64,000 nt of DNA from Bradyrhizobiaceae bacterium Ga0074131. GTDB lineage: Bacteria; Pseudomonadota; Alphaproteobacteria; Rhizobiales; Xanthobacteraceae. The stretch spans positions 1-64,000 of the forward strand of contig LNEC01000012.1 in NCBI GenBank assembly GCA_001464035.1, given 5' to 3'. Under the pieces are notes generated by a model that was not told the origin of the DNA, did not search any database, and was given only the letters and a program-made list of their open reading frames with translations. The position numbers and the translations under genes were made by a program. Shown one piece after another: positions 48,491 to 57,361 of the stretch (its first letter is position 1; every line of letters starts with the position of its first letter).

Positions 48491-49789
48491 TCAACTTTTC
48501 ATCGCTTGCATCAGCGCCGATATCTTGATGGTCGCGAAATTGGAGAAGGTGTCCGACACCGCATATGGCAAGATGATCTGGTCGTTGTGCCGCATCGCGC
48601 CGCAGGTGTAGACGACGTTGGGGACGTATCCCTCGCGCTCGGACGCCTCGGGCCGCAACAGCGGCTCGCGCGAGCGCGCCAGCACCCTCGAAGGGTCCTT
48701 CTTGTCGAGCAGCGCCGCGCCGATCGAGTATTTGCGAACCGGGCCGACTCCGTGCGTCAGCAGCAGCCAGCCTTCATCCAATTCGATCGGCGACCCGCAA
48801 TTGCCGATCTGAACGAACTCCCAGGGAAATTGCGGCTTCAGAATCGCCTGACCGCCGTCCCATGTGTAGAGGTCGTCTGAATAGATCAGGTACAGGTTCT
48901 CATTGTCCTGCCGCGCGATCATGGCGTATTTGCCGCCGATCTTGCGCGGGAAAAGCGCCATGCCCTTGTTCCGTGCCGCGGTGCCCTTTAGCGGCGCCAG
49001 CCGGAACGACATGAAGTCACTGGTCTCGATCAATTCGGAACGGATCGCCCGCCCGCTGTAGGCTGTATAGGTGGCGTAGTAGGTTTTCCGGCCGTCGTCG
49101 CTGAACTCGACGAAGCGGGCATCTTCAATGCCGTTCGATTGGGAATCGGTGACCGGGAAGATGACGCGCTCGCTGAGATCTTCCTCGGGGTTGAAGGTCA
49201 GTTCGACGTGGTCGCCCTCCGGTCCGGTCAGGCGGCGGCTGATCCGGGGACTCGAGGCGAGCCGGGCCGTCGGATCGACGGTCAGGCCGCCGTCGGCCGC
49301 GATCGTGCCGGCTCGAAAAGTCAAGGACGATACATGGCCTTCGCCGATGGCGCGGAGACTGAGAACGAAGCGCATGCCGCCTGCCGGCGCACCTGACTGG
49401 TCGGGATGCGGCACAATGCTGGGATTGAACAAGGCCGAGGCCTCGAACGAATACTCGTTGAGAAAATAGGCGCCGATCAGCTGGCACTGGGCTTTGGAAA
49501 AGCTGCAGTGAGCCGCCAACGCCTGCTCCATCACATCGGCGCGCGCCTCGAACGTCTCCAGCAGGTTGCGATGCCGGCCGTCGAAGTTCTCCAGCACATC
49601 GGCGAGCTGGCTCGCAATCGTTTCGGCATCGAGCGCAAGAACCCGGTCGACGATATGATTGGCGCGGGTCTTGTCGGTCGGGTTCAGATCGCGAGGCTCC
49701 GTCGCCGGTTTGAACGGGCGCACGATCACGCGCGCCGGGTCAGGACGCAGATAGAGCGCCTGCCGGTTCAGGAAGGTGGGTTGTGACAC
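48491..49789 (-). CDS. GH130-family glycoside phosphorylase-like protein
   Basis: 432 residues, five-bladed beta-propeller fold of glycoside hydrolase family 130 (mannoside phosphorylases and beta-mannosidases). The diagnostic block NGIEDARFVEF is central, with blade motifs such as YATYTAYSG, RNKGMALFPRKIGGKYAMIARQD and GNCGSPIELDEGW. An N-terminal helical extension of about 110 residues is unusual and suggests a distinct subfamily. It starts with GTG 49789 and overlaps the upstream glycosyltransferase by 50 bases, so it is co-translated with it. Its likely substrate is a mannose-containing oligosaccharide (inference). Confidence 0.85.
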   Translation of the reverse strand: MSQPTFLNRQALYLRPDPARVIVRPFKPATEPRDLNPTDKTRANHIVDRVLALDAETIASQLADVLENFDGRHRNLLETFEARADVMEQALAAHCSFSKAQCQLIGAYFLNEYSFEASALFNPSIVPHPDQSGAPAGGMRFVLSLRAIGEGHVSSLTFRAGTIAADGGLTVDPTARLASSPRISRRLTGPEGDHVELTFNPEEDLSERVIFPVTDSQSNGIEDARFVEFSDDGRKTYYATYTAYSGRAIRSELIETSDFMSFRLAPLKGTAARNKGMALFPRKIGGKYAMIARQDNENLYLIYSDDLYTWDGGQAILKPQFPWEFVQIGNCGSPIELDEGWLLLTHGVGPVRKYSIGAALLDKKDPSRVLARSREPLLRPEASEREGYVPNVVYTCGAMRHNDQIILPYAVSDTFSNFATIKISALMQAMKS

Positions 49790-52112
49790 GATGTCCTCGG
49801 CTCGCTGTAGGGGAAGTTGAAACTCGGGCGCCGACGGCGCGGAGCGCCGGAGGCCTTATTTGGTCGTCGCCCACCCTTGCAAGCTGACGAATCTCCGCAA
49901 GACCAAGCAGATAGCACACAACCGACTCTCCGCCGCGATTTTCGTTGGCGCGGTCGGGATGCAGCCCATCGCGGCAACTGCCGGTGTGCGGATCGACCAG
50001 CGTCACCGACAGGTCGTTGCTGCCGAGAAACCATGCGAAGACCCGCGTCGCGACAGCCTGCCATTCGGCATCGCCATCTGCCCTCCATGCTGCAAGGCAG
50101 GCCGCAATCGTTGCCGTCGCTTCCACGGGCTGCTGATCGAAGACGCGGGGCGGTTGCCGCTGTTCGCCGAAACCGGCTGTGCCGATGGGTCGGAAATGGC
50201 CGGCCGGCGCCGTCTGTTGCACCATCAGCCAGCGCAACGATCGCAACCCGGCTTTGACATAGGCCGGCGTTTGCGTTGCCATGCCGGTCGCCAGCAGGGC
50301 CTGCGGCAGGCGTGCGTTGTCGTACGACAGGCCTTCCTCGAACCATACCCAGTCGGATGTTTCGACCGACGCCAAGATCGTCATCAGCTTGTCCGCAAGA
50401 ACCCGCCGGACGTCCTGGGCGTGCAGATCATCGGGGACGGCCGCACAATAGGCGTCCAGACCCAGCAAAGTGAATGCCCAGGCCCGCGGCGAGGAAAACG
50501 CTTCCGCGTTGGGCAGTGCTTCCGCAAACAGAGCCGCGGCCCAGGAGCGGCGCGACGGACTGGCGTCGCTGCGGGCGCATTCGCCCAGCGCCCACAGCGT
50601 GCGCGCGTGACTATCTTCCGAACCGCTGGCCTCGAGCCAGATCCGGCCGAAACCCATGAAGTTGCGAAATCGCCTGGTGTCGGGGTTCCATGCGTGTTGC
50701 ACAAAGGCGGCGAACCGGCTCGTCAGAATTTCTGACAGGCGCTGTTCGCCGCGGTTGTTGAGAGCGCACGCCAGCAACAGGGCGCGGGCATTGTCATCGA
50801 CGCAATAGCCGTGCGAGCGGTCGGGCACCGAATGCACCGCGTGCTGAAACAACCCGGTATCGTCGCACATCGACAGGAAGTGACCGATTTGCATGTCGGG
50901 CAGCGCAGGACTGTGCGGTTCAGCGGTCGTCTTGACGTCGGGGCGGGAGAGCGCCCTGAGCCGGTGACCCTGCCGCGCATTGTCGAAGGCGGACATGTAG
51001 CGTCCGGCGGTGCGCTCCCATGTCATCGATCGGCTGACCGAGTAGGCGCGCTTGCAGATCGCCTGGCGGCGAACGTCGTCGGTGAGCAGATCTGCGATTT
51101 CACGGCCGATCGCCACTGCGTCGCCAAACGGAACGATAACGCCGCGTCCGTCCGCCAGCAGCTCTTGCGCGTGCCAGTAAGGTGTCGAGACCACCGGCTT
51201 TCCCAGTCCATAGCTGTAGGCCAGGGTGCCCGACGTCATCTGCGCCTCGTTGAGATACGGCGTGACGTAGACGTCGCACATCGAAATGAATTCGAGCAGC
51301 GTGGGTTGATCCACGAACTGATCGAGGAACACCACATGGTCCTCGACGCCGAGTTCGCAGGCGCGCGCGAGCAGGCTTTGGCGATAGCTCTCGCCCTCGT
51401 CCCGGACCAGATTGGGATGTGTTGCGCCGAGCACGACATACATCGTATCGGGGCGGCGCTTCAGGATCGACGGCATGGCGTCGATCATGACTTCGATGCC
51501 CTTGTTGGGCGACAACAGGCCGAAGGTCAGAACCACTGACCTTCCGCTGAAACCGAGCCGCGCCTTGGCCGCTTCGGAACCGACAAATGCCACGTCAGGA
51601 ATGCCGTGGGCAATGACCTCGATCTTGTCTTCCGGCACCTGATAGACGCTGCGTAGCAATTCCCAGCCCTTGTCGGCCATCACTACGATCTTCGACGAAG
51701 CCTCGACGATGCGCTTCATCACCGCGCGCTGCGCGGCAGACGGCCTGGCCAGCACGGTATGGAGCGTCGTCACCACCGGCATGGTGAGGCGCGACAGCAG
51801 CACGAGGATGTGAGCGCCGGCTTCGCCGCCAAAAATCCCGAACTCGTGCTGCAGGCAGACTGCGTCGAACCTGCCGGCGTTCAGGAAGTCCGCGGCGCGC
51901 ACATAGTCTTCGACGTCGCCGTCCCTGATCTGCAGAACCACAGAGGCCGGATAGTCATAGCTCTGACCGTGGTCGGTCATCGCCACGATGCCGGTCGCGA
52001 GGTCGGGACGTGAAATCGATATTGCCTGCTGCAGGTCGGTGGTGAAGGTGGCTATCCCGCAATGGCGAGGCAGCGAATTGCCGATGAAGGCGATGCGGCG
52101 GAGCGGCGTCAT
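49740..52112 (-). CDS. GT4-type glycosyltransferase fused to a helical barrel domain
   Basis: 790-residue protein. Residues ~5-380 are a GT-B glycosyltransferase with the Rossmann start FIGNSLPRHCGIATFTTDL, the GxxxxxKG motif (LLSPNKGIE) and the donor-binding segment with LAYSYGLGKPVVST, a GT4-type C-domain. Residues ~430-760 are an all-helical region containing YCVDDNARALL, WLEASGSED and FEEGLSYDNARLPQ, resembling an (alpha/alpha)6 barrel of glycosidase-like proteins. The start at ATG 52112 is set by a four-base ATGA overlap with the isomerase gene. The fusion suggests a bifunctional enzyme building and processing a polysaccharide. Confidence 0.85.
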   Translation of the reverse strand: MTPLRRIAFIGNSLPRHCGIATFTTDLQQAISISRPDLATGIVAMTDHGQSYDYPASVVLQIRDGDVEDYVRAADFLNAGRFDAVCLQHEFGIFGGEAGAHILVLLSRLTMPVVTTLHTVLARPSAAQRAVMKRIVEASSKIVVMADKGWELLRSVYQVPEDKIEVIAHGIPDVAFVGSEAAKARLGFSGRSVVLTFGLLSPNKGIEVMIDAMPSILKRRPDTMYVVLGATHPNLVRDEGESYRQSLLARACELGVEDHVVFLDQFVDQPTLLEFISMCDVYVTPYLNEAQMTSGTLAYSYGLGKPVVSTPYWHAQELLADGRGVIVPFGDAVAIGREIADLLTDDVRRQAICKRAYSVSRSMTWERTAGRYMSAFDNARQGHRLRALSRPDVKTTAEPHSPALPDMQIGHFLSMCDDTGLFQHAVHSVPDRSHGYCVDDNARALLLACALNNRGEQRLSEILTSRFAAFVQHAWNPDTRRFRNFMGFGRIWLEASGSEDSHARTLWALGECARSDASPSRRSWAAALFAEALPNAEAFSSPRAWAFTLLGLDAYCAAVPDDLHAQDVRRVLADKLMTILASVETSDWVWFEEGLSYDNARLPQALLATGMATQTPAYVKAGLRSLRWLMVQQTAPAGHFRPIGTAGFGEQRQPPRVFDQQPVEATATIAACLAAWRADGDAEWQAVATRVFAWFLGSNDLSVTLVDPHTGSCRDGLHPDRANENRGGESVVCYLLGLAEIRQLARVGDDQIRPPALRAVGARVSTSPTASRGHRVTTHLPEPAGALSAS

Positions 52113-53041
52113 GTTTGGACCTCGACAATCTCTTTCTTCGGCGAACAAACGAACGACGCGCCGGCGGATGGGGCCATTGGCTCGCCGGATTCCGTCAGCA
52201 GCGTCATGATGGGATCTGGACCGGGATAAGCGATCAGGCCGCTCATCCCGTCGACCCCAGCGTCAATGCCGGCGCGATCGGCTTCGGCGAAAACCGCATC
52301 GCCGGCCGCAGCGCTGATCGCGCCGATCCGCGCGTGCCCTTCGGTCACGAGGATCCAGGTTTCCCGGTCGGTATCGAGTATCCAGTTCGAATTCGCCGGA
52401 AGATCGATCCGCTCAATAACGAAATGCGGGATGGCGGCGAGGACCGTTCGGGTGGCGGTTAGACGCCGCAGAACGGACTGAGGCTGAAGTGGCCCGGCAT
52501 CGGCAGCGGCGACCGCGCGGTCCTCGTGCAACTCGCGCTGCCGGCCATAGTCGAACAAGCGGAATGTCGCGTCGCTGCGCTGCTGAATCTCGGCAAGCAC
52601 GATATCGGCGCCGATGGCGTGGATCGTGCCGGCCGGCACGACGATGATATCGCCTGCTGTGGCGGGACGCCAATCGACGAGATCGGCGATAGAGCCGTCC
52701 TTGATCGTAGCGCGCAATTGCCTTGGCGTCAGATTGCGCTTCAGTCCGACGGCCACCTTGGCGTCCGGCTTGGCTGACAGGATGTACCATGCTTCGGTCT
52801 TGCCGTTCGGCAGGCCGATCGAGCGGGCAAATGCATCGTCTGGATGAACCTGGATCGACAGCGGCGCGCTGGTGAACAGCAATTTGAGCAGCAAGGCCGG
52901 GGCTGGCGCATTCCCGTCGGCGCGTTGAAACAACAGCTCCCCGATCGCGTCACCTGAGCCGTCGATCGAGCTCCAGGGATGGAGATCAACGACCCCCCAG
53001 GGTTTGCCGACCATCTGCGTCGAAGCATGTTCGATAGCCAT
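52109..53041 (-). CDS. Class I mannose-6-phosphate isomerase-like protein
   Basis: 310-residue cupin of the class I mannose-6-phosphate isomerase family, interconverting fructose-6-P and mannose-6-P. The metal-binding QVHPDD motif and the GTIHAIG block (second set of ligands) are both present, and the C-terminal cupin half contains the family's ending. ATG 53041 (MAIEHAS) has an AGGA site; the frame extends upstream to 53149 without one. It is the first gene of the three-gene operon and supplies the mannose-6-P entry point. It shares four bases with the glycosyltransferase. Confidence 0.88.
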   Translation of the reverse strand: MAIEHASTQMVGKPWGVVDLHPWSSIDGSGDAIGELLFQRADGNAPAPALLLKLLFTSAPLSIQVHPDDAFARSIGLPNGKTEAWYILSAKPDAKVAVGLKRNLTPRQLRATIKDGSIADLVDWRPATAGDIIVVPAGTIHAIGADIVLAEIQQRSDATFRLFDYGRQRELHEDRAVAAADAGPLQPQSVLRRLTATRTVLAAIPHFVIERIDLPANSNWILDTDRETWILVTEGHARIGAISAAAGDAVFAEADRAGIDAGVDGMSGLIAYPGPDPIMTLLTESGEPMAPSAGASFVCSPKKEIVEVQT

Positions 53042-53416
53042 CGGTTGTCCTGACCCGTAACGCCCATATCGAAGCGATATGCCGTTGGTCGAAGCTGTCA
53101 TTAGACTTAGCGTGGCTAATGCGTCTCGTTTCGGGACATGCGCTGTCACAGCGATCCGATGCGTTATCCATCAGATGGCTACTCCGGCATCCAATGGCAA
53201 CCTGCGTCTTCAAAGACGATCCCGCCCGCCTTTCTGCCGGATACAGTCGAAATTGCGGCAGTCCTTGCCGGTCATGACGCGGAGAAGATTAACAAGTTCC
53301 CGCGAATCTTAACGAATTTTTAGAGATGATAGTTTCGAGCCAGCTTTACGGAAAACTCGGGTTTTGCCGCTAGCCTCTGCATCCTGCGCAGATTTGTGAT
53401 CCGGGATTGGAAGAAA
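53042..53416. other. Intergenic region upstream of the mannose operon and DUF2336 gene
   Basis: Divergent promoter region, less GC-rich than the surroundings. A 54-codon frame (53159-53323) has an N-terminus MRYPSDGYSG and ends LTNF, but it has no ribosome site or known family, so it is not called. An A/T-rich patch around 53290-53345 may hold the promoter for the DUF2336 gene. Confidence 0.4.
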
Positions 53417-54541
53417 ATGAGTGGGGCAAAGTCATTCTTGGGCGATCTCGACCACGCGCTGTCGCGCGGGACGGCTGAGAGCCGCGTCCGGGCGCTGTGG
53501 CATACCACCGATCTGATGATCACCGGCCGCTACAGCGAGGACGAAATCTGGACCTTTGGCGAGGTTATCGGACGGCTCGCGGACGAGATTGAAGTGGCGG
53601 CTCGCGCCCAGCTGGCGCGCCGGCTGGCCCGCTTCGACAAGGCTCCGGTCAATATCATCCACAAACTCGCCTTCGACGATTCGATCGATGTCGCCGGCCC
53701 GATCCTGCAGGACTCCGAACGGCTCGAACCTTACGCCCTTGTCGCCAACGTTTGCACCAAGAGCCAGACCCATCTGCTCGCGATCTCGAAGCGGGAGTCG
53801 CTCGAGGAGACGGTGACGGACGTGCTGGTGACCCGCGGCAACCAGGAGGTCGTGAACTCCGTCGTCAACAACAGCGGCGCGCGCTTCTCCGATTTCGGCT
53901 TCCTGCACATGATCCAACGGGCCGAGGGCGATTCGATTCTCGCCGAGCAGCTCGGCCTGCGTCAGGACATCCCCAGGCATATTTTCCAGCAACTGATCGC
54001 CAAGGCGTCGGAAGACGTCAGAAAGCGGCTGGAGCGCGAGCGGCCGGCGATGGTCGACCAGATCAAGTCCACGATGTCCGATGTCGCGGGCGAGTTGCAA
54101 TCCAAGTTCGGCCCGGTGTCGCGAAGCTATTTCGTCGCCAAGCGGCTGGTGACGGCGCAGCATCGCCAGGGCAACCTCAACGAGAACAGCATATCGCTCT
54201 ACGCCAGATCGCATAAGCTCGAAGAGGTGACGATCGGACTGTCCTTGCTGTGTTCGTTGCCCGGTGACGTGATCGAACGCGCGTTGCTGGACAAGAACCG
54301 GGAAACGCTGCTGATACTGGCAAAGGCCCTCGACTTCTCGTGGGCGACCACGATGGCGTTGCTGTTTCTCGGCGCCAAGGATCACCGCATCACCGCGAAC
54401 GAACTGCGGGACCTGGAAAGCGCATTTGGCCGCCTCAACCTCAAGACATCCCGCAGCGTTCTGGAATTCTATCGCTCGCGGAAGAATGCCGCGGATACCG
54501 ATGCCGGTCCAAAGCGGAAGTCCTCGCTTGCCGCGCAATGA
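53417..54541 (+). CDS. DUF2336 domain-containing protein
   Basis: 374-residue alpha-helical-repeat protein of the DUF2336 family, common in Alphaproteobacteria, with no confirmed function. The body contains the FDDSIDVAGPILQDSERL segment, which is typical. HEAT-like helical hairpins are inferred from the repeated L..L..L patterns. ATG 53417 (MSGAKSFLGDL) has a GGAAG site; a GTG at 53396 lies upstream. It probably forms a pair with the short gene that follows 34 bases later. Confidence 0.85.
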   Translation: MSGAKSFLGDLDHALSRGTAESRVRALWHTTDLMITGRYSEDEIWTFGEVIGRLADEIEVAARAQLARRLARFDKAPVNIIHKLAFDDSIDVAGPILQDSERLEPYALVANVCTKSQTHLLAISKRESLEETVTDVLVTRGNQEVVNSVVNNSGARFSDFGFLHMIQRAEGDSILAEQLGLRQDIPRHIFQQLIAKASEDVRKRLERERPAMVDQIKSTMSDVAGELQSKFGPVSRSYFVAKRLVTAQHRQGNLNENSISLYARSHKLEEVTIGLSLLCSLPGDVIERALLDKNRETLLILAKALDFSWATTMALLFLGAKDHRITANELRDLESAFGRLNLKTSRSVLEFYRSRKNAADTDAGPKRKSSLAAQ

Positions 54542-54575
54542 GGCCAGCGAACGCAACAGGCCGGGGACATCGGCG

Positions 54576-54806
54576 ATGAACCGAACCTCATTCGGCGTGG
54601 TCCCACGCGAACATGGCGGTGTTGCCTGCGGCGAGCCGAAACCGGACGCAACCACGGTCGACATGGCCTGGCTCGTTCTCGAAGCCGCCAACGATCTCGG
54701 CGACCACGCCGCCGTCGAAGCATGTCGCCGGATGATCGATGCGAACCTGAACGGCAGGCTCGCGCCGCAATCCGACGTTCAGCTCGTTGTGGATTATTTC
54801 AGGTAG
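54576..54806 (+). CDS. Short hypothetical protein following the DUF2336 gene
   Basis: 76-residue soluble protein. It starts MNRTSFGVVPREHG and its C-terminal half is a helix-rich segment WLVLEAANDLGDHAAVEACRRMID. A GGGGA ribosome site precedes ATG 54576. The short gap suggests an operon with the DUF2336 gene. No family name is recognised. Confidence 0.6.
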   Translation: MNRTSFGVVPREHGGVACGEPKPDATTVDMAWLVLEAANDLGDHAAVEACRRMIDANLNGRLAPQSDVQLVVDYFR

Positions 54807-54825
54807 CGTTCGACGGCGCCGAGTC

Positions 54826-55197
54826 TTATCTTTGTTGGCGGTCGCGCGACCAAACCTCCCTTGCTTGAGACAACCATCGACGATGAAGGGTTTCCCAATC
54901 CGGCGGCTGGTCGGTAGTGAATCCCAGTGTCCGGCCGGTGGCGATGGCGGGAAACACCTTCATCGCGACGAGGTGTGCGCCTGAGACTAGGAACGCTCGC
55001 ATCGCTTGCTCATCGACCCAGACTGAAAGCGTGTGGTGGACTCCGTCAATAGTCCGCGTTTCCGCGCTTAGATTACCGGGCGCCTTCCGTGCTTGAGCCA
55101 TGGACCGGATGGCGTGCCACCAGAACCGCAGCAAGTGCCGCCTGTTTTTAAGGCGAAGGCCAGTGATCGAAACGTAGACGTCATCTGTTCCCATCAT
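54826..55197 (-). CDS. ABM-superfamily monooxygenase-like protein (DUF3291-like)
   Basis: 123-residue protein with a ferredoxin-like beta-alpha-beta pattern: DDVYVSITGLRLKN, RSMAQARKAPGNLSAE, HHTLSVWVDEQAMRAFL. This resembles the antibiotic-biosynthesis-monooxygenase / DUF3291 group. The start was chosen at the MMGTDDVYVS ATG (55197), where the fold begins. It overlaps the end of the MFS gene by 17 bases, so both are expected to be co-transcribed. The substrate is not known. Confidence 0.6.
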   Translation of the reverse strand: MMGTDDVYVSITGLRLKNRRHLLRFWWHAIRSMAQARKAPGNLSAETRTIDGVHHTLSVWVDEQAMRAFLVSGAHLVAMKVFPAIATGRTLGFTTDQPPDWETLHRRWLSQAREVWSRDRQQR

Positions 55198-56398
55198 CGA
55201 TCCCAGGTGCGGACTTGTCAGCCAGTGCCGGCGAGAGCTCCGCGGACGGGTCATTGGCCGGGATCCGGGACGCCAGTACAGCGCCGCAAACCGCCAGCGC
55301 CGCGCCGCCGCCTCCCAGCCATGCCAGGCCGGCAAAATCGTTGATCACGCCGCCCCAGACAGCGCCGAGGCCTTGGCCGAGCGAAACCAGCGACCCGTTG
55401 AGAGCCAGCGCAACCGGCGTCGCCGGACCTGCCAATTGCGAGAGCTGAGCCAGATTCATCGGCACCGCGGCAAACATCGTCGACGCAAGTATAAGTATCA
55501 GTCCGGCAACGACGGGTCGCGCGACCGACTGCGGAGGCAGATTGAGCGCCCACGAATAGGCGCCGATATCGAATGCCATGAGCGCGAAGGCAGCTATCAG
55601 CCCAAACCGGATGAGCTTGCGATCAGCCGCCATGCCGCCGGCAGCGAGGCCGAGCAATGATCCGACCCCAATGAAGACCTGCAGCCCGCCGACGCCCGCG
55701 CCTGTCACGCCGGTCAGGCTGTTGATGATCGGGCCGAGGTAGGAGACGATCGTAAACGCAGCGGCAAATCCAAGAACGGTCAGGCCGAAAACTTGGAGGA
55801 TCGCGCTGCTCCGGAACAACGGAGCAAACGCGGCGCGCGGGCCGGGCACCGGATCGATCCGCGGTACCCCGAGGAGAATGATCAGGGCGGACAGCGCGCA
55901 AACCATTGCCGAATAACTGAAAGTCGTGCGCCAGCCGAAATAGCCACCGACCACCGATCCGATGGGTACACCGAGCACCAGCGCCACTGTCAACCCGCCG
56001 ACAACGATGGCAAAGGCCCGACCGCGACTTTCCGGCGGCACCAGCGAAGTCACCGCAATGGTTGCGAGCGAGCCGACGAAGGCGGTGACGATGCCGCCGA
56101 GAACGCGCAAGGCAAACAGCCAGCCGAAAGAGGGCGCCCATGCGCTCATCGCGTTGCAAAGTGCCAGCATCACCAGTCCGCCAACCATCACGGCTCTTCG
56201 CTCGCGCCCGGAGACCAGTGAGGCGGCAAACGGAGCTGCTACCGCGAAGGTAATCGATGAGGCCGGAACCAGCAGGCCGGCGGTGCCGACCGAGACCGCG
56301 AGATCGCCGGCCAGTTCCGACAGCAATCCTGCGAATACGAAACTCTGGGTACCGATCGCGATGTTCACCGCCGCGAGCGCGTAAATGGCAAAAGGCAC
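55181..56398 (-). CDS. MFS transporter (AraJ-like)
   Basis: 405-residue MFS permease with 12 helices, likely an efflux carrier of the AraJ/EmrD-type DHA1 branch. The early motif PAFAASLVSGRERRAVM resembles the DRxG loop, and the second half has ILASTMFAAVPMNLAQLSQLAG. It starts with GTG 56398, which has a perfect GGAGG site seven bases upstream; the longer open frame to 56623 lies in the opposite gene. It is the first gene of a two-gene operon and is divergent from the SDR-TetR operon. Confidence 0.87.
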   Translation of the reverse strand: MPFAIYALAAVNIAIGTQSFVFAGLLSELAGDLAVSVGTAGLLVPASSITFAVAAPFAASLVSGRERRAVMVGGLVMLALCNAMSAWAPSFGWLFALRVLGGIVTAFVGSLATIAVTSLVPPESRGRAFAIVVGGLTVALVLGVPIGSVVGGYFGWRTTFSYSAMVCALSALIILLGVPRIDPVPGPRAAFAPLFRSSAILQVFGLTVLGFAAAFTIVSYLGPIINSLTGVTGAGVGGLQVFIGVGSLLGLAAGGMAADRKLIRFGLIAAFALMAFDIGAYSWALNLPPQSVARPVVAGLILILASTMFAAVPMNLAQLSQLAGPATPVALALNGSLVSLGQGLGAVWGGVINDFAGLAWLGGGGAALAVCGAVLASRIPANDPSAELSPALADKSAPGIDDGNR

Positions 56399-56413
56399 GC
56401 GCGGCCTCCAAGG

Positions 56414-56441
56414 TTGACACTGTCTACTAAGGAAGATATAG
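56414..56441 (+). promoter_or_regulatory. Promoter with embedded operator for the SDR-TetR operon
   Basis: ttgaca (56414-56419) and atatag (56436-56441) are separated by 16 bases and point toward the SDR gene. The near-palindrome gacactgtc (56416-56424) sits over the -35 element. This is a common location for a TetR operator, so the encoded TetR gene downstream may repress both directions from here. Confidence 0.5.
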
Positions 56442-56482
56442 CTCTTCGGCGAGGGACAGGCAAGCACGTTGGGAGGGTAAAA

Positions 56483-57361
56483 TTGTTCTTGCGATCTTAT
56501 CGAATGACGGGATCGGGCAGTTCCGCCACCACCGCGCACCAACGGCGTTTGCGCTCGAAGTATGGGGCATGGGCGCTGGTCACTGGAGCCTCGGATGGAA
56601 TCGGCAAGGCGATCGCCGGGCAACTGGCGGAAGCTGGTTTCAACCTCGTTCTGGTCGCGCGTCGCCGTGAAGTGCTTGAGGCGCTAGCGGCCGATCTGGC
56701 GCGACAGCACCGAATTGAAGCAAGGGCGCTCGCGCTTGATCTCGGACAGCGCACCGCGGTCAGCACGCTGGTATCGGCAACGGAAGATCTCGATGTAGGA
56801 CTGTTGGCCGCCGTCGCCGGCTTCGGTACATCCGGAGGTTTCGTCGATGGCCTGCTCGACCGCGAGCTGGACATGGTTGACGTGAATTGCCGCGCGGTCG
56901 TCGAGCTTTCCCATCACTTCGCCGGCAGATTCGTAGCCCAGCGGCGCGGCGGCTTGATTCTCATGAGCTCGCTGTTGGCGTTCCAAGGGGTGCCCCGGGC
57001 TGCCACCTATGCAGCGACCAAAGCCTTTATTCAGACTTTCGCGGAAGGATTGCGGCTCGAACTGTCGCGTTCTGGCGTCGATGTCGTTTCGTGCGCGCCC
57101 GGGCCTGTTCGGAGCGGCTTCGAAGCCCGCGCCAATATGCGCATGAGCTCAGCCGCAAGTCCGCAGGTCGTCGCGCGGCAAACGCTTGATGCGCTTGGCC
57201 GCCGGACCACCGTGCGACCGGGGTTCCTGTCGAAATTTCTCGAGGCGTCGCTGCTTCCCTTGCCGCGGCGGGCGCGTAGCCAGATAATGGGCGTCGTAAT
57301 GGGAGGCATGACGCGGCATCAGAATGGCAGTAAGGAACAGCAAGACGGGGGACTTGCGTGA
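56483..57361 (+). CDS. Short-chain dehydrogenase/reductase
   Basis: 292-residue classical SDR family oxidoreductase. NAD(P) binding motif TGASDGIG near residues 32-39. The catalytic Ser is in LMSSLLAF, and Tyr-x3-Lys in YAATKAF is intact. The N-terminus is somewhat extended. A TTG at 56483 with a perfect GGGAGGG ribosome site was chosen; the next ATG (56504) has no such site. The final 38 bases overlap the TetR gene, so it forms an operon. Substrate unknown. Confidence 0.85.
   Translation: MFLRSYRMTGSGSSATTAHQRRLRSKYGAWALVTGASDGIGKAIAGQLAEAGFNLVLVARRREVLEALAADLARQHRIEARALALDLGQRTAVSTLVSATEDLDVGLLAAVAGFGTSGGFVDGLLDRELDMVDVNCRAVVELSHHFAGRFVAQRRGGLILMSSLLAFQGVPRAATYAATKAFIQTFAEGLRLELSRSGVDVVSCAPGPVRSGFEARANMRMSSAASPQVVARQTLDALGRRTTVRPGFLSKFLEASLLPLPRRARSQIMGVVMGGMTRHQNGSKEQQDGGLA

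Noticed and set aside
53159..53323. 54-codon frame upstream of the DUF2336 gene
   Set aside because: No ribosome site, no known family and located in a divergent promoter region; kept only as a note in the intergenic entry.
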